Of a DNA stretch of 64,000 nucleotides, positions 1-12,344 are shown piece after piece. This DNA is from Rana temporaria. Lineage: Eukaryota; Chordata; Amphibia; Anura; Ranidae. The stretch lies in assembly GCF_905171775.1 (NCBI RefSeq), contig NC_053491.1:337203341-337267340 (forward strand), in the 5' to 3' direction. The first letter of the stretch is position 1, and each line of letters starts with the position of its first letter. The translations under genes were made by a program, and so were the position numbers. Under the pieces are notes generated by a model that saw only the letters and a program-made list of their open reading frames with translations, ran no database searches and was not told the origin of the DNA.

Positions 1-1320
1 TAAGTGCATCTACTTTTTATTAAACCTATCTCTGCGATACTTCACTATGTGGATTTCATCTTTCTTTCTGGTGACATATTCCGTTATGGTTGTCTGAGAA
101 AGCCATGTGCTTTGGCTGGCGTGTTTGGAGATTATCTAAAGGCCCTGGCTGGGTTTGGCCACAAGCACTCTATTTAGCATATCTGGTAAGAGTCCCCCTT
201 ATTTGGTGATCCTATTTGGTGGCGGCTTTTCCTGGTGTGCTCATTATCCTGTGTTATCTGCGGTACATCACCATATGCTGTATATATATTTCTTTCATGT
301 TTTTCGGATTCCATATCCATCTACATCATTTGAGGAATATTATTTGGATCATCAGCAGCAGTTTCCATTAAGACCCTTGCTGGGGGTTTTCCAGCTGCAA
401 GCCCTAAATGCTTGCCCTTCTGGTAAGCGCATAGCTTTTTTATCCTTTCACTGGTGGAGGAGTTCTGTTTGCTAATCACGGTTAAAAACTTCACTCAACA
501 TTAACCTGAATTTTCAACATATTTTTATTGTTCATTGGACACTTATGGACACTTAAAAATTTTTTTCATTTATTTTTCACATTCACATATGTTTAGCGCA
601 ACTTATTCGTTTTGTTTTGATTGGTTATTGTGTGTATATCACAATTTTTGTTGCAGCTCGTTTAGTTTTAAGTTTTGTTTGTTTCGCTTAGCGCAGTATC
701 ATATTTTTCTCTTGTACCTGGAGAAGGCCAGCCATGTACAGGTATGTTGCTGCGCCTGTATGGGCGGCCCATCTGCAGTACTTTGCGGCCAGGCAGTTCT
801 TGAAGTACAGTAAAACTATAGACACAAATATTTTTTCCATTTTGGATAGAGTAAGGGAGGGTTATAACCACCTGTCAGTCTTCTTTTTTCCCCCATCATC
901 TGTGTCCCATTAGGGAGGTTTTCCTTCACTTCCTGTCCCGTAGCCAAACATGAAGTGGGAGGAAATCCCTGAAGATTAGGGGAATTCCTTGGTGACCCCT
1001 AGGTCACCAGAACTAGTGTCCCTATTGGAAGATTTCCCCTCTTGCTTTTCTGGGGACAACCCAAAATTTTTTTTTTTTTTTTTTTACTTTCAATTATAAT
1101 GGTAAACAGGACAAATGGAGAGGGTGAATCTCCCTAATTGGGGACATGGATAGCAATAAAAGCTGATACATTTTCTAATCCCTCTGCATTCTATTCAAAA
1201 CTGAAAGTTTTTTTTCCATTAGTTATATTTTAAGTGGTTAAAGGTTTGCTAGCCCATTTGAATATTCCTATATCTGCAGCTACAGCTGTGAGCTTTAGAC
1301 TTACATTTTCTTTCTTATAG
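1..1320. other. CLINT1 upstream intron, no exon recognised
   Basis: This is intronic DNA leading to a polypyrimidine tract and an AG acceptor at 1319-1320. I found no coding exon in it. The stretch at about 890-1060 resembles stretches near 3700-3850 and 21940-22060 (cacttcctgt with ctaggtcacc or ggtgacag type motifs), so it is probably an interspersed repeat. Positions 1-890 are AT-rich and give only short frames without recognisable domains. Confidence 0.5.
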
Positions 1321-1401
1321 GTCCATCTTCAGATCCATTTGGTGAATTTGCTGACTTTAATTCACATGCTATTCAGTCTTCCGTCTTCCCTGCTGCACAA
1401 G
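1321..1401 (+). CDS. CLINT1: CLINT1 coding exon (fourth from the end)
   Basis: This 81-bp exon lies between TTTCTTATAG and G|GTAAAT. It starts by completing a split codon with two bases and ends on the first base of the next (phase 1 to phase 1). It encodes a segment ending in DPFGEFADFNSHAIQSS plus a few residues. The DPF and FADF motifs are the short peptides by which epsin-type adaptors bind AP-1/GGA and clathrin. In human CLINT1 the matching place also carries a FADF motif just before a GNGDFGDW segment. The preceding exons, including the lipid-binding ENTH domain, lie outside the window. The assignment rests on the next three exons, which are unmistakable. Confidence 0.85.
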
Positions 1402-1909
1402 GTAAATAAGACAATCAGTCTGTTCTCATCATAGAACATATAGATAGCCCAAAGCGGAGCTCTGGCACATAGGCCCCACTTGCTCATCCTACAATGTAAT
1501 GTACACTACAAAGGGACAAATAGAGACACCATTACTGCTTTTTGGAGCATAGACACACCGAGAAGCTTTTCATAATAAAAGGAATATGCTTGCACATAGG
1601 CCCATTGTGCCAGATAAAATACAGGTCATACACAATTTAATTTCCAGCTTTTGATCATAAAAATTATCAAGGCAACCCACCAACAGTTTATATATTTCCA
1701 TCTATAAAGCGGATATGGGAATGGGCTGGCTTGATGCATGTGATCATGTCTTTAATACAAAGCTCATTAAATTGCATGAAAGTAGCCCTGTGTATGATCA
1801 GAATTGTGCATTTGTGAGCTGGATCACTTTTTAACTGGTTTGCTTTATGGAAAGATGTAAAGGGAGATATAGGGTTGCCAGCTTGCCACTGCTGTGTGTC
1901 TGGCTTGAG

Positions 1910-2280
1910 TTAACCACTAGGGGGCGTTGTAGGGGTTATGTGTGACCTCATATGTTTCTAACTGTAGGGGGGCTGGGCTGGACGTGTGCCGTCACTGTTC
2001 GCCTTTCCCTATATCAGGGAACAGACTATCAGTGACATTGCAACTGTGAAGAACGAGGAAGGTGTGTTTACACACACCTCTCCCCGTTCTTCAGCTCCTC
2101 TGACCGATCGCGGGACACCGGCAGCGATCGGGTCCCGCGGTCACAGAGCTTCGGACCGGGTCGCGGGCGCCCGCCCGACCCACGGCTGGGCACTTAAAGG
2201 GGACGTACAGGTACGTGCCTGTGCCTAGCCGTGCCATTCTGCCAACGTAAATGTGCAGGAGGCGGTCCTTAAGTGGTTAA
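1910..2280. repeat. TTAA-flanked element (short copy) in CLINT1 intron
   Basis: It begins TTAACCACTAGGGGGCG and ends CCTTAAGTGGTTAA, so terminal inverted repeats lie inside TTAA. The GC-rich inside (acgtacaggtacgtgcc, a palindrome around ccgttcttc) matches parts of the longer copies at 12345-13335 and 17710-18366. TTAA target sites and such ends are known for piggyBac- and Kolobok-type transposons; which superfamily applies is inference. Confidence 0.6.
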
Positions 2281-2868
2281 AAAAGGAGGGCCAAACTTCC
2301 GGGAGATTGGGTCAGGGTCCAACTCCTGGAAGTGGGGAAGGGGATCTGTCATAAACAGGTCCCTGTTCCCTCCCCCCTGAAAGGTGCCAAATGTGACACC
2401 AGAGGGGAGCAGGGTGCAACTCCGCTTTAACTTCAATATATTGGAATATATATATATTGTTTTTCCTACTGTGACCTCAAGTACAGCGCTGCCTCCCCCC
2501 AGCTTTAGATGGACTGACCTTAGGAGGCAGGGAAAGGGAAGAGGCTGGGCCATTGCTTCTTCTCCCAGCTGAACAGGAAGTATGTCTTAACTGAGACTCC
2601 CTGGCTAATTGGGTCTCCGGACCAGCTTCCTGATTGGCCAGGAGAAGAATCAGGATGACAATAGCAAATATTCGCTTTCGTCACATGACTGGGTGGACTC
2701 AGTTAAAAAAAAAATTAAGCTATTTAGAGCCTTTGGCTCTGATCACCTGCTTCTCAAAAAAAACAAAAAAAAAAAACATTGGAATCCATGCGCCCTGCAT
2801 GTGGATTAGGGTTTGATCAGGGGGGCTGCGCCCCGTATGGAAGAGCCACCACTGCTTAAATGTAGATG
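2281..2868. other. Intronic DNA without recognised feature
   Basis: No exon or complete mobile element was recognised. It has A-rich runs (2705-2715, 2755-2776) and pieces that look like old interspersed repeat. Confidence 0.4.
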
Positions 2869-3457
2869 TACTGTATATACTCAAGTATAAGTCGACCCGA
2901 ATATAAGCCGAGGCACCCAATTCTACCAAAAAAAAATGGGAAAACTTATTGACTCAAGTATAAGCCTAGGGTGTCCATCTGCATGCCTCACTGTGCCCAT
3001 GCCTAGACTGACGTTTAACATGGGAGTCTACGGAAGGGGTGCCCGGCTTTGAAAAATCGGTGCTCCCCAGACAACAAACTTTGCAGATGAGAAATGGGGC
3101 TACATGTGTGGCAAGTTCCGGGTCCAGGGGACCTACGTCCCTCCGGGACCGGGTCCCCAAATTCGCTGGCGAAATGGCCATTTAACATGGGAGTCTATGG
3201 AAGGGGTGCCCGGATTTGAAAAATTGGTGCTCTCCGCGCCGCGGGTCCCCCGGGAAAAACATTTTGCACACTTGTAGAGGAAGAGTGGGGCTACATGTGT
3301 GCCAAGTTTGGGGTCCAGGGGACCTAGGGCCGGCATCGGGTCCCCAAATCCGGGAGATCAGGTGCAAAAAGGTGACTCGAGTATAAGCCGCGGGGGGCAT
3401 TTTCAGCACAAAAAAATGTGCTGAAAAACTTTGGATTATACTCAAGTATATACAGTA
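2869..3457. mobile_element. MITE with 'tactgtatatactcaag' termini
   Basis: The left end TACTGTATATACTCAAGTAT is repeated inverted at the right end (3438-3457), about 20 of 22 positions matching. The motif ctcgagtataagcc recurs inside. Length is 589 bp with no transposase frame, so it is non-autonomous. The interior holds two diverged tandem copies of a segment of about 165 bp (about 3008-3175 and 3180-3350), each starting tttaacatgggagtcta and ending in a ccgggtcccc or tcgggtcccc motif. Class is uncertain; a TA or TNA target would fit a Tc1/mariner- or hAT-like origin. Confidence 0.65.
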
Positions 3458-4102
3458 TGGTCTTATTTGAATATTTTTTGATGCTAGATTGTAAAAGTTA
3501 ATCTTTTTGGTTCTGAGGTTCCCATTACTGTAAGTGATCTATTTATTTTTGTACGCTTTTTCGTGTCTATAAATAATGTGAAATTTATAACATTTTTTAT
3601 AAATAAATTAAAATCATTTGGGAATAAGTGTTTTCTCTTCCCAAACAATTTTACGTTTTTGATAGTGCCAAAAAGTTAGAACCTCTGTTCTTTTTTACTG
3701 CTCGCTAAAAGTGACATTCTACCTCACTTCCTGTCTGTCACCAGGCAGGAATTAAGTGGAAATTTCCCTTACTACCTATCCTGGTGACAGGAATTGGGGG
3801 AATCTACCCAGTGAGGCCCCAGACAGCAGTAAAAGCCTGAGTTACCTCCTAGAAAAGATTTGAAGTTGAACTATCAAAGTACAAACAATCACTGTGTTGA
3901 TCCCAATGCAATTTCTGTGTAGATATCCCAGCGAAAGAACCAAAAAGTCTAATAACTACTTTCCCACTTCTGATGCTGAGGGAATCTTGACAGGATACAC
4001 TAAAAATGTAAAGCAGAGTTTCTACTATTCTAGAATATCTTCAAACATTCCTATTTGCATTTTCAGACCTTATTATTGTGTTTTTTTTTTTTTTTTCTGT
4101 AG
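3458..4102. other. CLINT1 intron, acceptor side
   Basis: Intronic DNA ending in a long T tract and the acceptor CTGTAG (4097-4102). Positions 3700-3850 resemble the interspersed repeat near 900-1060. No gene seen. Confidence 0.5.
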
Positions 4103-4389
4103 CAGCTCCTGCAGCAACTGGTAATGGAGATTTTGGAGACTGGGCAGCCTTCAGCCAACAGGCACCTACCCCCACCACACCTTCAGCAGAGTTGTTTGGG
4201 GGAACGCAACATAGTACAGAGTTGTTTTCTGGCTCCGCAACTCAGACCGCCCATGCTCCTTACAATGCCCCAGACCTCTTTGACCTCATGGGAGCCTCAC
4301 ATGCCACTATGAGCACATCCCAGAGCATGAACCTATCAATGATGACCTCCAGCACAGTGGGCGTTACCCTGCCCATGTCAAGATCGCAA
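4103..4389 (+). CDS. CLINT1: CLINT1 coding exon (third from the end)
   Basis: The acceptor is a T tract followed by CTGTAG; the donor is GTAAGT at 4390. The 287-bp exon completes a split Ala codon and ends in phase 0. It encodes the central clathrin/adaptor-binding part of epsinR: GNGDFGDWAAF, then APDLFDLMGASHATMSTSQS, then a Met/Ser/Thr-rich run ending PMSRSQ. Human CLINT1 has the same order (GNGDFGDW, DLFDLMG, SQSMN, PMSRSQ). DLFDLM is a clathrin-box-like motif, and DFGDW is the acidic-Phe/Trp type that binds the AP-1 and GGA ear domains. The protein acts in clathrin vesicle traffic at the trans-Golgi network and endosomes. An alternative AG three bases downstream could drop one codon. Confidence 0.95.
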
Positions 4390-4652
4390 GTAAGTCCTAT
4401 CTCTGTATTTTAGTGGGCAAACTTGGTAATGGTTTTGATTTTGTTAGAAACAAGTTTTGCTTTATCAGTTTATAGCCAGGCAAAGAGGTCTAGACTGACC
4501 CAGGGCAGCTGATGGGTGCACACTAATTACTGGCAAGAAAAATTATACTGTAGCTCATTCATTTTTCATGTAAATATGGTAGGAGCAGTATACAAGAGGA
4601 CACAACAAACTCTACAGTGCTCAGTTTTTCAAGTTGACAAACAAGACCTATT

Positions 4653-5460
<808 letters not shown>

Positions 5461-6292
5461 GCAATCAGCAGGTGGGTAAGCACATTTTTTACTTTGCCAA
5501 AAATAAAGTGATATGTTCTCTCTCCCTGACCCCCACACAGTCAAGGGGAGGTAAGCCAATGGAGGAGATTCCCAGTGCGTCAGATTTTAGAGGAGCATGT
5601 GATCTCCTCTCAGGGTGCAGTGCTCAGCCTAAGCATCTGGATGGTGTCACCCGAGGAAGATTTTAATCCTGTGTAAATTCAGTCACAAATCTAACACAGG
5701 TTTAGAACTTCCCCTTCTAAAAATGCAAGTTGCCTGTCTGACCTTAATACTTTGTTACTGCCCTGGGACCTGGTGCAGCAAAAAGTATTGGCATGGAAGA
5801 CAAGCAACTAGCATTTTGGAGAAAGGTCAGCCCATACCCTGAAGTATATTCACTGTGACAAAGAAGGGAACGGATGAGGGGGTTTGGACCATTGGTAAAA
5901 TGAGTATTAGTGAGTTGGGGGGGGGGGGGGTTGGTTCTTTGCAAGGATACTCTCTTTGCCCCTGAATAGGCTCTGAGTATCGTAAGAACCTGTATTATAG
6001 TAGAACATGTTCTACTAAGGCCCACTTTATTTTTTAATAGTGTAGTGTCTTGAAGGTAGTTGCTGTCCTTTGCACATGCAGATCTTGCAATACTTGTTGA
6101 GCCACATGAATTTAAATAGAAGAAAAAGTGTAGGTAAATCAGGAGGCCAATTCTCTTCCTGAACTGTAGCGCCATGGAGTAATTGGTTTGTAAAAATATG
6201 TGCATTGTCTCTATGGGCTAACAGAAAAATCAACCATCTTTTTTTTTTAGGATACTTCACTTTATTGTTTAATTTAATATTTTATTTCTCAG
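5461..6292. other. CLINT1 intron, acceptor side
   Basis: No exon or full mobile element recognised. There is a G run near 5920-5931. The acceptor is TTATTTCTCAG at 6282-6292. Confidence 0.5.
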
Positions 6293-6467
6293 CCCCTCCA
6301 GAAACAAAACACACTTCCGGTATCTGGGGTAGACCTCAAAACTGGAAAAAATTTGCCAGCCACCTGGTCCGATCCAAGCGTCAACATCTCCCTTGATAGC
6401 CTGATACCGGGTATGCAGCCCTGCAAACCAGCTCAGCCCTCACTCAACGCAATGATGCAACAGCAGA
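6293..6467 (+). CDS. CLINT1: CLINT1 coding exon (second from the end)
   Basis: Acceptor TTATTTCTCAG, donor A|GTAAGT at 6468. The 175-bp exon starts in phase 0 and ends in phase 1. It encodes PLQKQNTLPVSG, then LPATWSDPSVNISLDSLIPG, then PAQPSLNAMMQQQ. Human CLINT1 shares the block TLPSTWSDPSVNISLD, LLPGMQP and PSLNTMIQQQ. Between QKQNTLP and the TWSDPSV block the frog sequence has about ten residues, including VDLKTGKN, that I do not recall in the human protein. This is the disordered region that binds clathrin and adaptors. Confidence 0.95.
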
Positions 6468-7493
6468 GTAAGTGATCCTCACAGAAAATCTGTCTATCTG
6501 CTTGCTATGGAGTAGCTGAGTAGAGTAACAAAAGCGCTGGGGAATGTGGCTTGAGTTAGGACACTTGAGTACCATTGTGCATTTGTTTTTTTTGTTCCAT
6601 GCTCAGAGTTCCAGTACTATGCAATAGTGTGCCATGAACCTTGAATTGGTACGTGGTATTGTCCTTGTACTTTTTTTTATTGAGATTTTAATATTCTGAC
6701 AAGAAAAAACTTTAAGCCACCGTTTTTTTCTTTAGAGACCATGTCACCACCTTAAGATTACAGAAAATTCATATGCTTAGTTGCAGTGTTTTCTTTCAAT
6801 GAATAATTTTTGGTACACTTGCAATGTGCCTTTTGACTTTGGGGATTGCTCAGAGCTGGATTAACTTCTTGTGGCAAGACTGGGCACAGATGATATGAAA
6901 TCCTATACTATACAAGTTACAAGCCTAAATTAAAAAAATAAATAAATTGGGTTTAAGTCCAATTCAAAAATGGACCAGAGTAAAAAAAATACTTGCGGTA
7001 TGACATGCAGTATTTGTCAAGCCGCGTGGGGGTCGGGGGCAAAGCCAACTGCTGCGTCCTTAACGCATGACTCATTTTCTGGCTTCCCCACTGATGGCTG
7101 AATGTAAAAAAAAAAAAAAAATGCATACAATTAAAAATGATGGTCATCTGTTATGGACTCGGCGGCCAGCTACCCGACACGCTCTTTAGCAATCGGCTCA
7201 GTGCAGTAAATTACTGCATTAAATGCGGTAATTACCGCTAAATCAAAAAAATTCCGCATTCGGTATTTAACTCAAAATTCTTAATGAATTGAACACTTGC
7301 ACAATTGTTATCGCATGCAGTATTTAACCGCATTTTATTATCCGTTATTTAACTCTTTGTGAATTTACTTATCTTCTGTGTGACAGCCAGGGGAGAAGTC
7401 AAGGGGAATACTATAAAACGGCTTTTTTCGACTTTTTTATTTATTTATTTTTCTGTAAAGGCACCTTTTAGAATAGTGGTTCACACCAGTCTG
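6468..7493. other. CLINT1 last intron, first part
   Basis: AT-rich intron sequence. The stretch at 7150-7370 (ggcggccagctacccgacac, later repeated cgcatt/cggtat motifs) looks like a degraded repeat; a similar gctggcttcccgacccgctcc occurs at 19690-19720. No exon seen. Confidence 0.4.
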
Positions 7494-7790
7494 TGGGCTC
7501 GTTCACACCAGGAGGTGCATCCAAGCGCCCACACCTCACATTCTTTTTAATGAGCTGCTTTATGCGTGTGAAATACGCAATAGGGTGCCAGCATGATTTT
7601 TTTTAATTGCGCAGGACCAAAACGCATGGCACCATTTGTTTTGGCAGGCAAAAACGTATGCGCATTTGCTAAATGCCTGGGGGTGTCATTAAGACTTAAT
7701 GGGACCGCCGTGCATCTGCAAAAGGCAGCACGTTTTTGTGTGGTATGGGAAAACACACAATTGCACTGCACCTGGTGCGAACAAGCCCTA
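7494..7790. mobile_element. MITE with 'gggctcgttcacaccagg' ends
   Basis: The left end GGGCTCGTTCACACCAGGAG is matched inverted by CTGGTGCGAACAAGCCCT at the right end. Length is about 297 bp with no coding capacity. Related 'ttcacacc...tgtgaatcgagcct' sequences occur at 17157-17400, 19386-19830 and 22579-22983, so it belongs to a common family. Confidence 0.6.
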
Positions 7791-8000
7791 AAATGTACTC
7801 TGAGGCAGCGTTCAGTCATCTGTAGGTTGTTCAATTAAGCTTTGACAATAAAGCTTGGAAGCCGCTTGGTTTCTATTTCATTTGTGATATACTGTATGTC
7901 CATTATAGCGTTGTTCCCATCATGCTGTCTCCTTCCCTCTTATTACTGATCAGCAGATTGACATATGAAACCTCACCTCTTTTCTGTTCTTTTCCTGCAG

Positions 8001-8290
8001 ATCTACAACAGCCCATGACGATGCTACCACAGGGTTTTGCAAGTATGAACATTAGTGGAAGCCCGGGCATGATGCCCATACGACCTCCAACTAGCCCCTT
8101 GATGGCTGGCCCAATACCAGGAGCCATGGGTATCCCAAACATGATGACCGGCACCATGGGAATCCCTCCAATGATGAACCAAGGCATGATGGGAATGCCC
8201 AACCCCATGGGAATGTCTGTGGGATTGGCACCCGTAGGCATGCCTCCCAAACAAGATGCCTTTGCAAACTTTGCCAACTTCAGCAAGTAA
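8001..8290 (+). CDS. CLINT1: CLINT1 last coding exon
   Basis: Acceptor TTTTCCTGCAG at 7990-8000. The exon completes an Asn codon and reads through to TAA at 8288-8290. It encodes LQQPMTMLPQGFASMNISGS, then a Met/Gly/Pro-rich tail with PNMMTGTMGIPPMMNQGMMG, and ends PKQDAFANFANFSK. The terminal PKQDAFANFANFSK is the same as in human CLINT1 and identifies the gene beyond doubt. The Met-rich tail is shorter than the human one. The tail holds NANF-type repeats that may bind endocytic adaptors. Confidence 0.97.
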
Positions 8291-9391
8291 AAGCTTTATC
8301 CACCCTGTCCCACCCAATTCTGGGATATGAAGGATTTCTGCACACTTGACGGCAAAGTGTGGGGAGAAGGGGGAGGCAACCTGGAGGGCTGGAGAGTCTA
8401 GTCCTCCATAACCTAAATCTTTTATAAATGAACTTACAGATGAGCTGTTTGTAGAGGGAATGGGGCTAAGGTCTGAAGAGACTGCTCTATAAGGAGCATC
8501 AATGCCTTTTATGTACCAGACAGGTTTAAGCGGGTATACACTGTCTGCCATCAGGGTACGCGACAGAGCGCTTTGTCCACCCCCTCCCCTTTTTAATTCT
8601 GGGCTTCTGATCCCATCTGGCTGTAATAGAATAACCACACACTTATCCCTACTTACATTAACACATTCCTGCCCTCACCGACATTCGACTGGGCACCCAT
8701 GCCACAACCTGAGAAGCATTTCATTTTTTTTAAATTATAATATATATGAGAAATTATCTATTTTTGTGATTTCGTCTGTTCAGTTGCTGCTTTGCATAAA
8801 GTAGACCAGCATTTTTTACTACACAAGTGATATGGTATCCTCTGGAGGCACATTGTGCTACAGCCAGGCTGGCTTCATTACTGTGCGCCAGTTTTCTGGA
8901 ATAACCATGACAAGACATGTTTTTAGGATTTCTTTTATCTGCTATAAATGGTACAGTATGTCTCAAGGATCCGTATGTCGCAGCTGAAAGAAGGAAATCC
9001 TTAAACATGTTGGTGTTGAGAAATATTGGTATATATCATTGTGAAGCTGGAACTTGCACTCTCTTTGTGTTGCAAAGTAGTACGGTTTATAGTACAGGTA
9101 TACTATAAAGGATGCACCATCTTTCCAAGCAACCCTTACAGATGCTCACCCACATCCCATAGATTTGACGGTTGCTTGGAGTTGCCCAGTCTTTCCCACT
9201 GAAATTCTTCTGGCTGAGCACTGAATGAAAGAACTTCTGTTTATTCTTATGGGAAGGCCATCATCCATGGCTGACAACCTTTTCATGGGAAGGAGCAGAT
9301 CTTGGACCCAGAGAGGTTTCCGTGAAGAGGCTGTCCAGGTCCCAGGGCCACGCAGGGAATATCTCTATGGCCAGATGAGCAGAAGATTTGT

Positions 9392-9414
9392 GGGGGGGGG
9401 GGGGGGGGGGGGGG
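9392..9414. repeat. Poly-G tract in the 3' UTR
   Basis: About 23 consecutive G. Such a run could form a G-quadruplex in the mRNA, but its length may be a sequencing or assembly artefact. Confidence 0.85.
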
Positions 9415-10225
9415 CAGTGAGATTCAGCTCAGCTTTTGCAGAATTACTGTACTTAAAAACGTCTTGTGCTTTGTGTCATGTCTAGTCTAGGGCCAACACT
9501 GGTTTGGTCACAGATAGGCAGGGACCTGTACTTGTGTGTCACAATCAGCAAGGGGTCTGAACCGGCTGTGCCACAACTAGACTGAGGCCTTTAGTGGCTG
9601 TGCCACAACCAGAATAGCGCTTGCATCAGCTGTGTCGCAGTCCGACTGGGGCCCTACGTGGCTGTGTCATAAGTATGGGTCCTCAGCACCCATGTTGGCA
9701 ATAAGTGTTGGGACCCTTGAGGCTTGGGTCTGCATTGATTGTGTTATAATGATCTTTGCACCTGCATGCTCTACCATTAAGATCATGACCTGCACGATCT
9801 GTCTCCCAGCTTGGCTGGTTCCAGCTCCCCAGTGTTCCTCAACAAGATGTTTCATGAACAGTTAGTTCCTCATGTAGGCTGGCACCAGAAATGTTTGCTC
9901 CACAGATCAGCTGGCACTATCACAATCTGTCCCTGTCTTTAAAGAAAAAACTAAAAATGCTGATCAGCTTCTGGAAATTCTTATCCTTTTATGGTGGTCC
10001 TATGGCTTTAGTCCTTTCTGGAGTTCCTGACCTTCTCTGCATATATGTTTCCGGTCAGTGACTTCAAAGTATTGAAAACAGACATCATTTTGACTGTCGG
10101 TGAACAAGCTTTTCCAGAATGTGGTCAGCAGTGGCAGCCATATATTTTTTTTTTTTTTCTTGTCGTAGGCTTTCTGTGCATTGCTCCACTTTGCAATTCA
10201 CCTGTTTTACCTTTTTTTTAAGCAT

Positions 10226-10231
10226 AATAAA
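10226..10231 (+). terminator. CLINT1: Poly(A) signal, proximal candidate
   Basis: AATAAA in the context AGCATAATAAAGTATC, about 1.9 kb after the stop codon. It could give a shorter 3' UTR. Confidence 0.5.
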
Positions 10232-10764
10232 GTATCAACTCTGCGGTGACCGTGAATATAAGAGATTACGTTTTGGGTAATCGTGGCACACAGACAGCGC
10301 CTTTGCTTTTTCCCAGTCTTCTCATCCTCCATCAAAGTGCTGCTTGTCCCCAGGTCTTAGCAGCAAGGCCTGACCCATCTAAGGCAGACTCCTTGCAGTC
10401 TTCTGTGGCCAACTAATATTCCTACAATCCTCTCATTCAGTTTTACAGAGGATTCTGGGAATTTTAGATAAGCCATAAAGTAGAGGCGAGGCTCCTCTTT
10501 CCAGCTGCTATCCTCTACAAAGTGTGACCGATTTTAGATTTTATACAATTTTTTTTTTTTTTTTTCCCTCTCGCTCCCTTTCCTTTGTAAATAAGGCAGC
10601 AGCCGGTGTTGGGACTCAGTAATTAATTAAATACAGATCTATATTATTACTAAAGGTGAGCTTTAGCTGCCTCGAGATTTCTGGCTTGACATAAATAAAT
10701 ATATAAAAAAAATAAACACAACTTTTAATGTCTTATTTTCTTTGCAAAAATGTTTTTATCCTGT

Positions 10765-10770
10765 AATAAA
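10765..10770 (+). terminator. CLINT1: Poly(A) signal, distal candidate
   Basis: AATAAA in CTGTAATAAAGTCTCTGC, followed within 30-50 bases by GT-rich sequence (CTTGTGCAGG, GGTCTTGT), as expected for a working cleavage site. It is the more likely gene end. Confidence 0.6.
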
Positions 10771-10790
10771 GTCTCTGCTGCTCTCACTCC

Positions 10791-11241
10791 TTGTGCAGGA
10801 TGACTGGTCTTGTATCCGCCCCCTTCCTGTAGTTTTCTGCAGACAGACTGTAAGCGGGTGGACCTGCTAGGCTCCCCTCACAGCTATGGTCTTGGCACAG
10901 GCTATGTACAGCACAGTGATAGTCGCTACTACTTTTACAAGGTAATATGAAGATTTTTAAAGGCGTTTGGTGCTAACAAAGTAGATTTATTTCCTGTGTG
11001 GCTATTGATAAATATTTAATATAAATACAAGTTTTGTGCCCACAGTTCAAGTTTACTTACACTTACCTCTTTGCTGTGCGTTCTAAGGTCCAGCCCTTTT
11101 AAAAACGGCACCTCAACTATGGTGAAACTACAAATCCCACCATGTCTCTAGGATTCATGCATATGGCTGTGCAATGCTTCAGGGGACTTGTGGTTTCATC
11201 AAAGCTGGAGTGCTGAGGTTGCCCACCCATGCTCTAGCCCA
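10791..11241. other. Intergenic DNA after CLINT1
   Basis: No gene recognised. The piece 11098-11220 (tgaaactacaaatcccaccatg ... ggttgcccaccc) resembles the interior of the hAT MITE at 11864-12013 and is probably a relic of that family. Confidence 0.4.
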
Positions 11242-11588
11242 CAGGTGTCAAACACGAGGCCCGTGGGCCAAATTCGGCCCTCCAGGCCATTTCATGTGGC
11301 CCTCGCACCTCTCCTTCAGCTCCAGCCCTCCTCTGGTCCTCTAGACCCTGTACTTTCTGCTTTCAAGCAATGCATCCATCTTTATCCCAGCAGCAGTATA
11401 AGGTAAGAGGGGTGCACTGTAATGCAAGGGAGGGTGGGGGCTCAACTTCTGATGGTGGAGTGGCTCTTGACATCTAATGTAAGGGGAGGGGATGTGCTGG
11501 ACATCTAATCTTACAGATAAAACTGTCCCTTTTGAGGGCGATCGTAATGCTGATGCGGCCCACAATGAAATTAAGTTTTACACCCCTG
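11242..11588. mobile_element. hAT-like MITE ('caggtgtcaaac')
   Basis: It starts CAGGTGTCAAACACGAGGCC and ends in the inverted counterpart AAGTTTTACACCCCTG. CTCTAG occurs on both sides, suggesting an 8-bp target duplication that has decayed. CAG...CTG ends and 8-bp target sites are typical of hAT elements. No transposase. Confidence 0.65.
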
Positions 11589-11863
11589 CTCTAGTGCCTC
11601 TCCTTTTTTAGTGTGTGAATGGAATGGCAAGCAAAGCTACAGCTTTATGGTGTAATGCATGGCTTTGAGTGTGCCATGTCATCATGACTGAACCACAGGA
11701 AAACAAAATGCACAGATGTGTCCGGGAAAGCTGTTTCACAGTCAAGCCAGTGCTGAGATATAGAAATCGCTGCCAAACACGTGGGCCAACCCGATAACAT
11801 CACTTTTTCTGCTATAGTTAAACAACACGGTTTGGTCAGCTCCCTGCCCATCAGCTTTTAAAT

Positions 11864-12013
11864 CAGGGGTAGGCAACCTCGGCCCTCCGGCTGTTCTGAA
11901 ACTACAAGTCCCATGAGGCATTTCAAGACCCTGAGAATCACAGGCATGACTCTTAGAGGCATGATGGGATTTGTAGTTTCACCACACTGAAGGGCTGAGG
12001 TTGCCTACCCCTG
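11864..12013. mobile_element. Short hAT-like MITE ('caggggtaggcaacc')
   Basis: A 150-bp element with the perfect terminal inverted repeat CAGGGGTAGGCAACCT and an inner inverted aaactacaagtcccat / atgggatttgtagtt pair. It is a common amphibian-type hAT MITE; no coding capacity. Confidence 0.75.
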
Positions 12014-12344
12014 CTCTAATTGAACAGTGGAAGGCACCAGCATTGCTTTTGTGTTCGCTTTGTTCTCTCCTTTCAGAATGTTCCATTAATTGGCTTTAGT
12101 GTTGTCCCAACCCCCAGACTGAGCTCTGCTTTCACTGTACAGAAGATTACAAAAAAAGATGATGTCAAGTCAAACTCGGCTTTGTCCTGGGCAGGAAAAA
12201 GAAATGGCTTAAAGTGATTCGGCTTAATGGCTTAAAGTAAGGAAGAATGTTGGAAAAAGGAAAAAATACCCCTAGGGGCTTTGAATTGCAGCAATGAGTA
12301 GAAATTATTAGAGTAAAAATTGTAAAAAAAAGTATAAATTTTAT

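Larger units (their letters stand above)
8291..10790 (+). other. CLINT1: CLINT1 3' untranslated region
   Basis: About 2.5 kb follow the stop codon without a gene or clear mobile element. They include T-rich tracts and two good poly(A) signals. A long 3' UTR is expected for this gene; the extent here is inferred from the distal signal at 10765. A run of G (9392-9414) is included. Confidence 0.65.

Noticed and set aside
1..890. Additional CLINT1 exon in the first 900 bases
   Set aside because: No frame with epsinR-like text flanked by splice sites was found.
8024..8638. 204-codon frame on the - strand across the CLINT1 last exon
   Set aside because: It is the antisense of a Met/Gly/Pro-rich exon; low-complexity composition, no homology that I recognise, and the + strand exon is certain.
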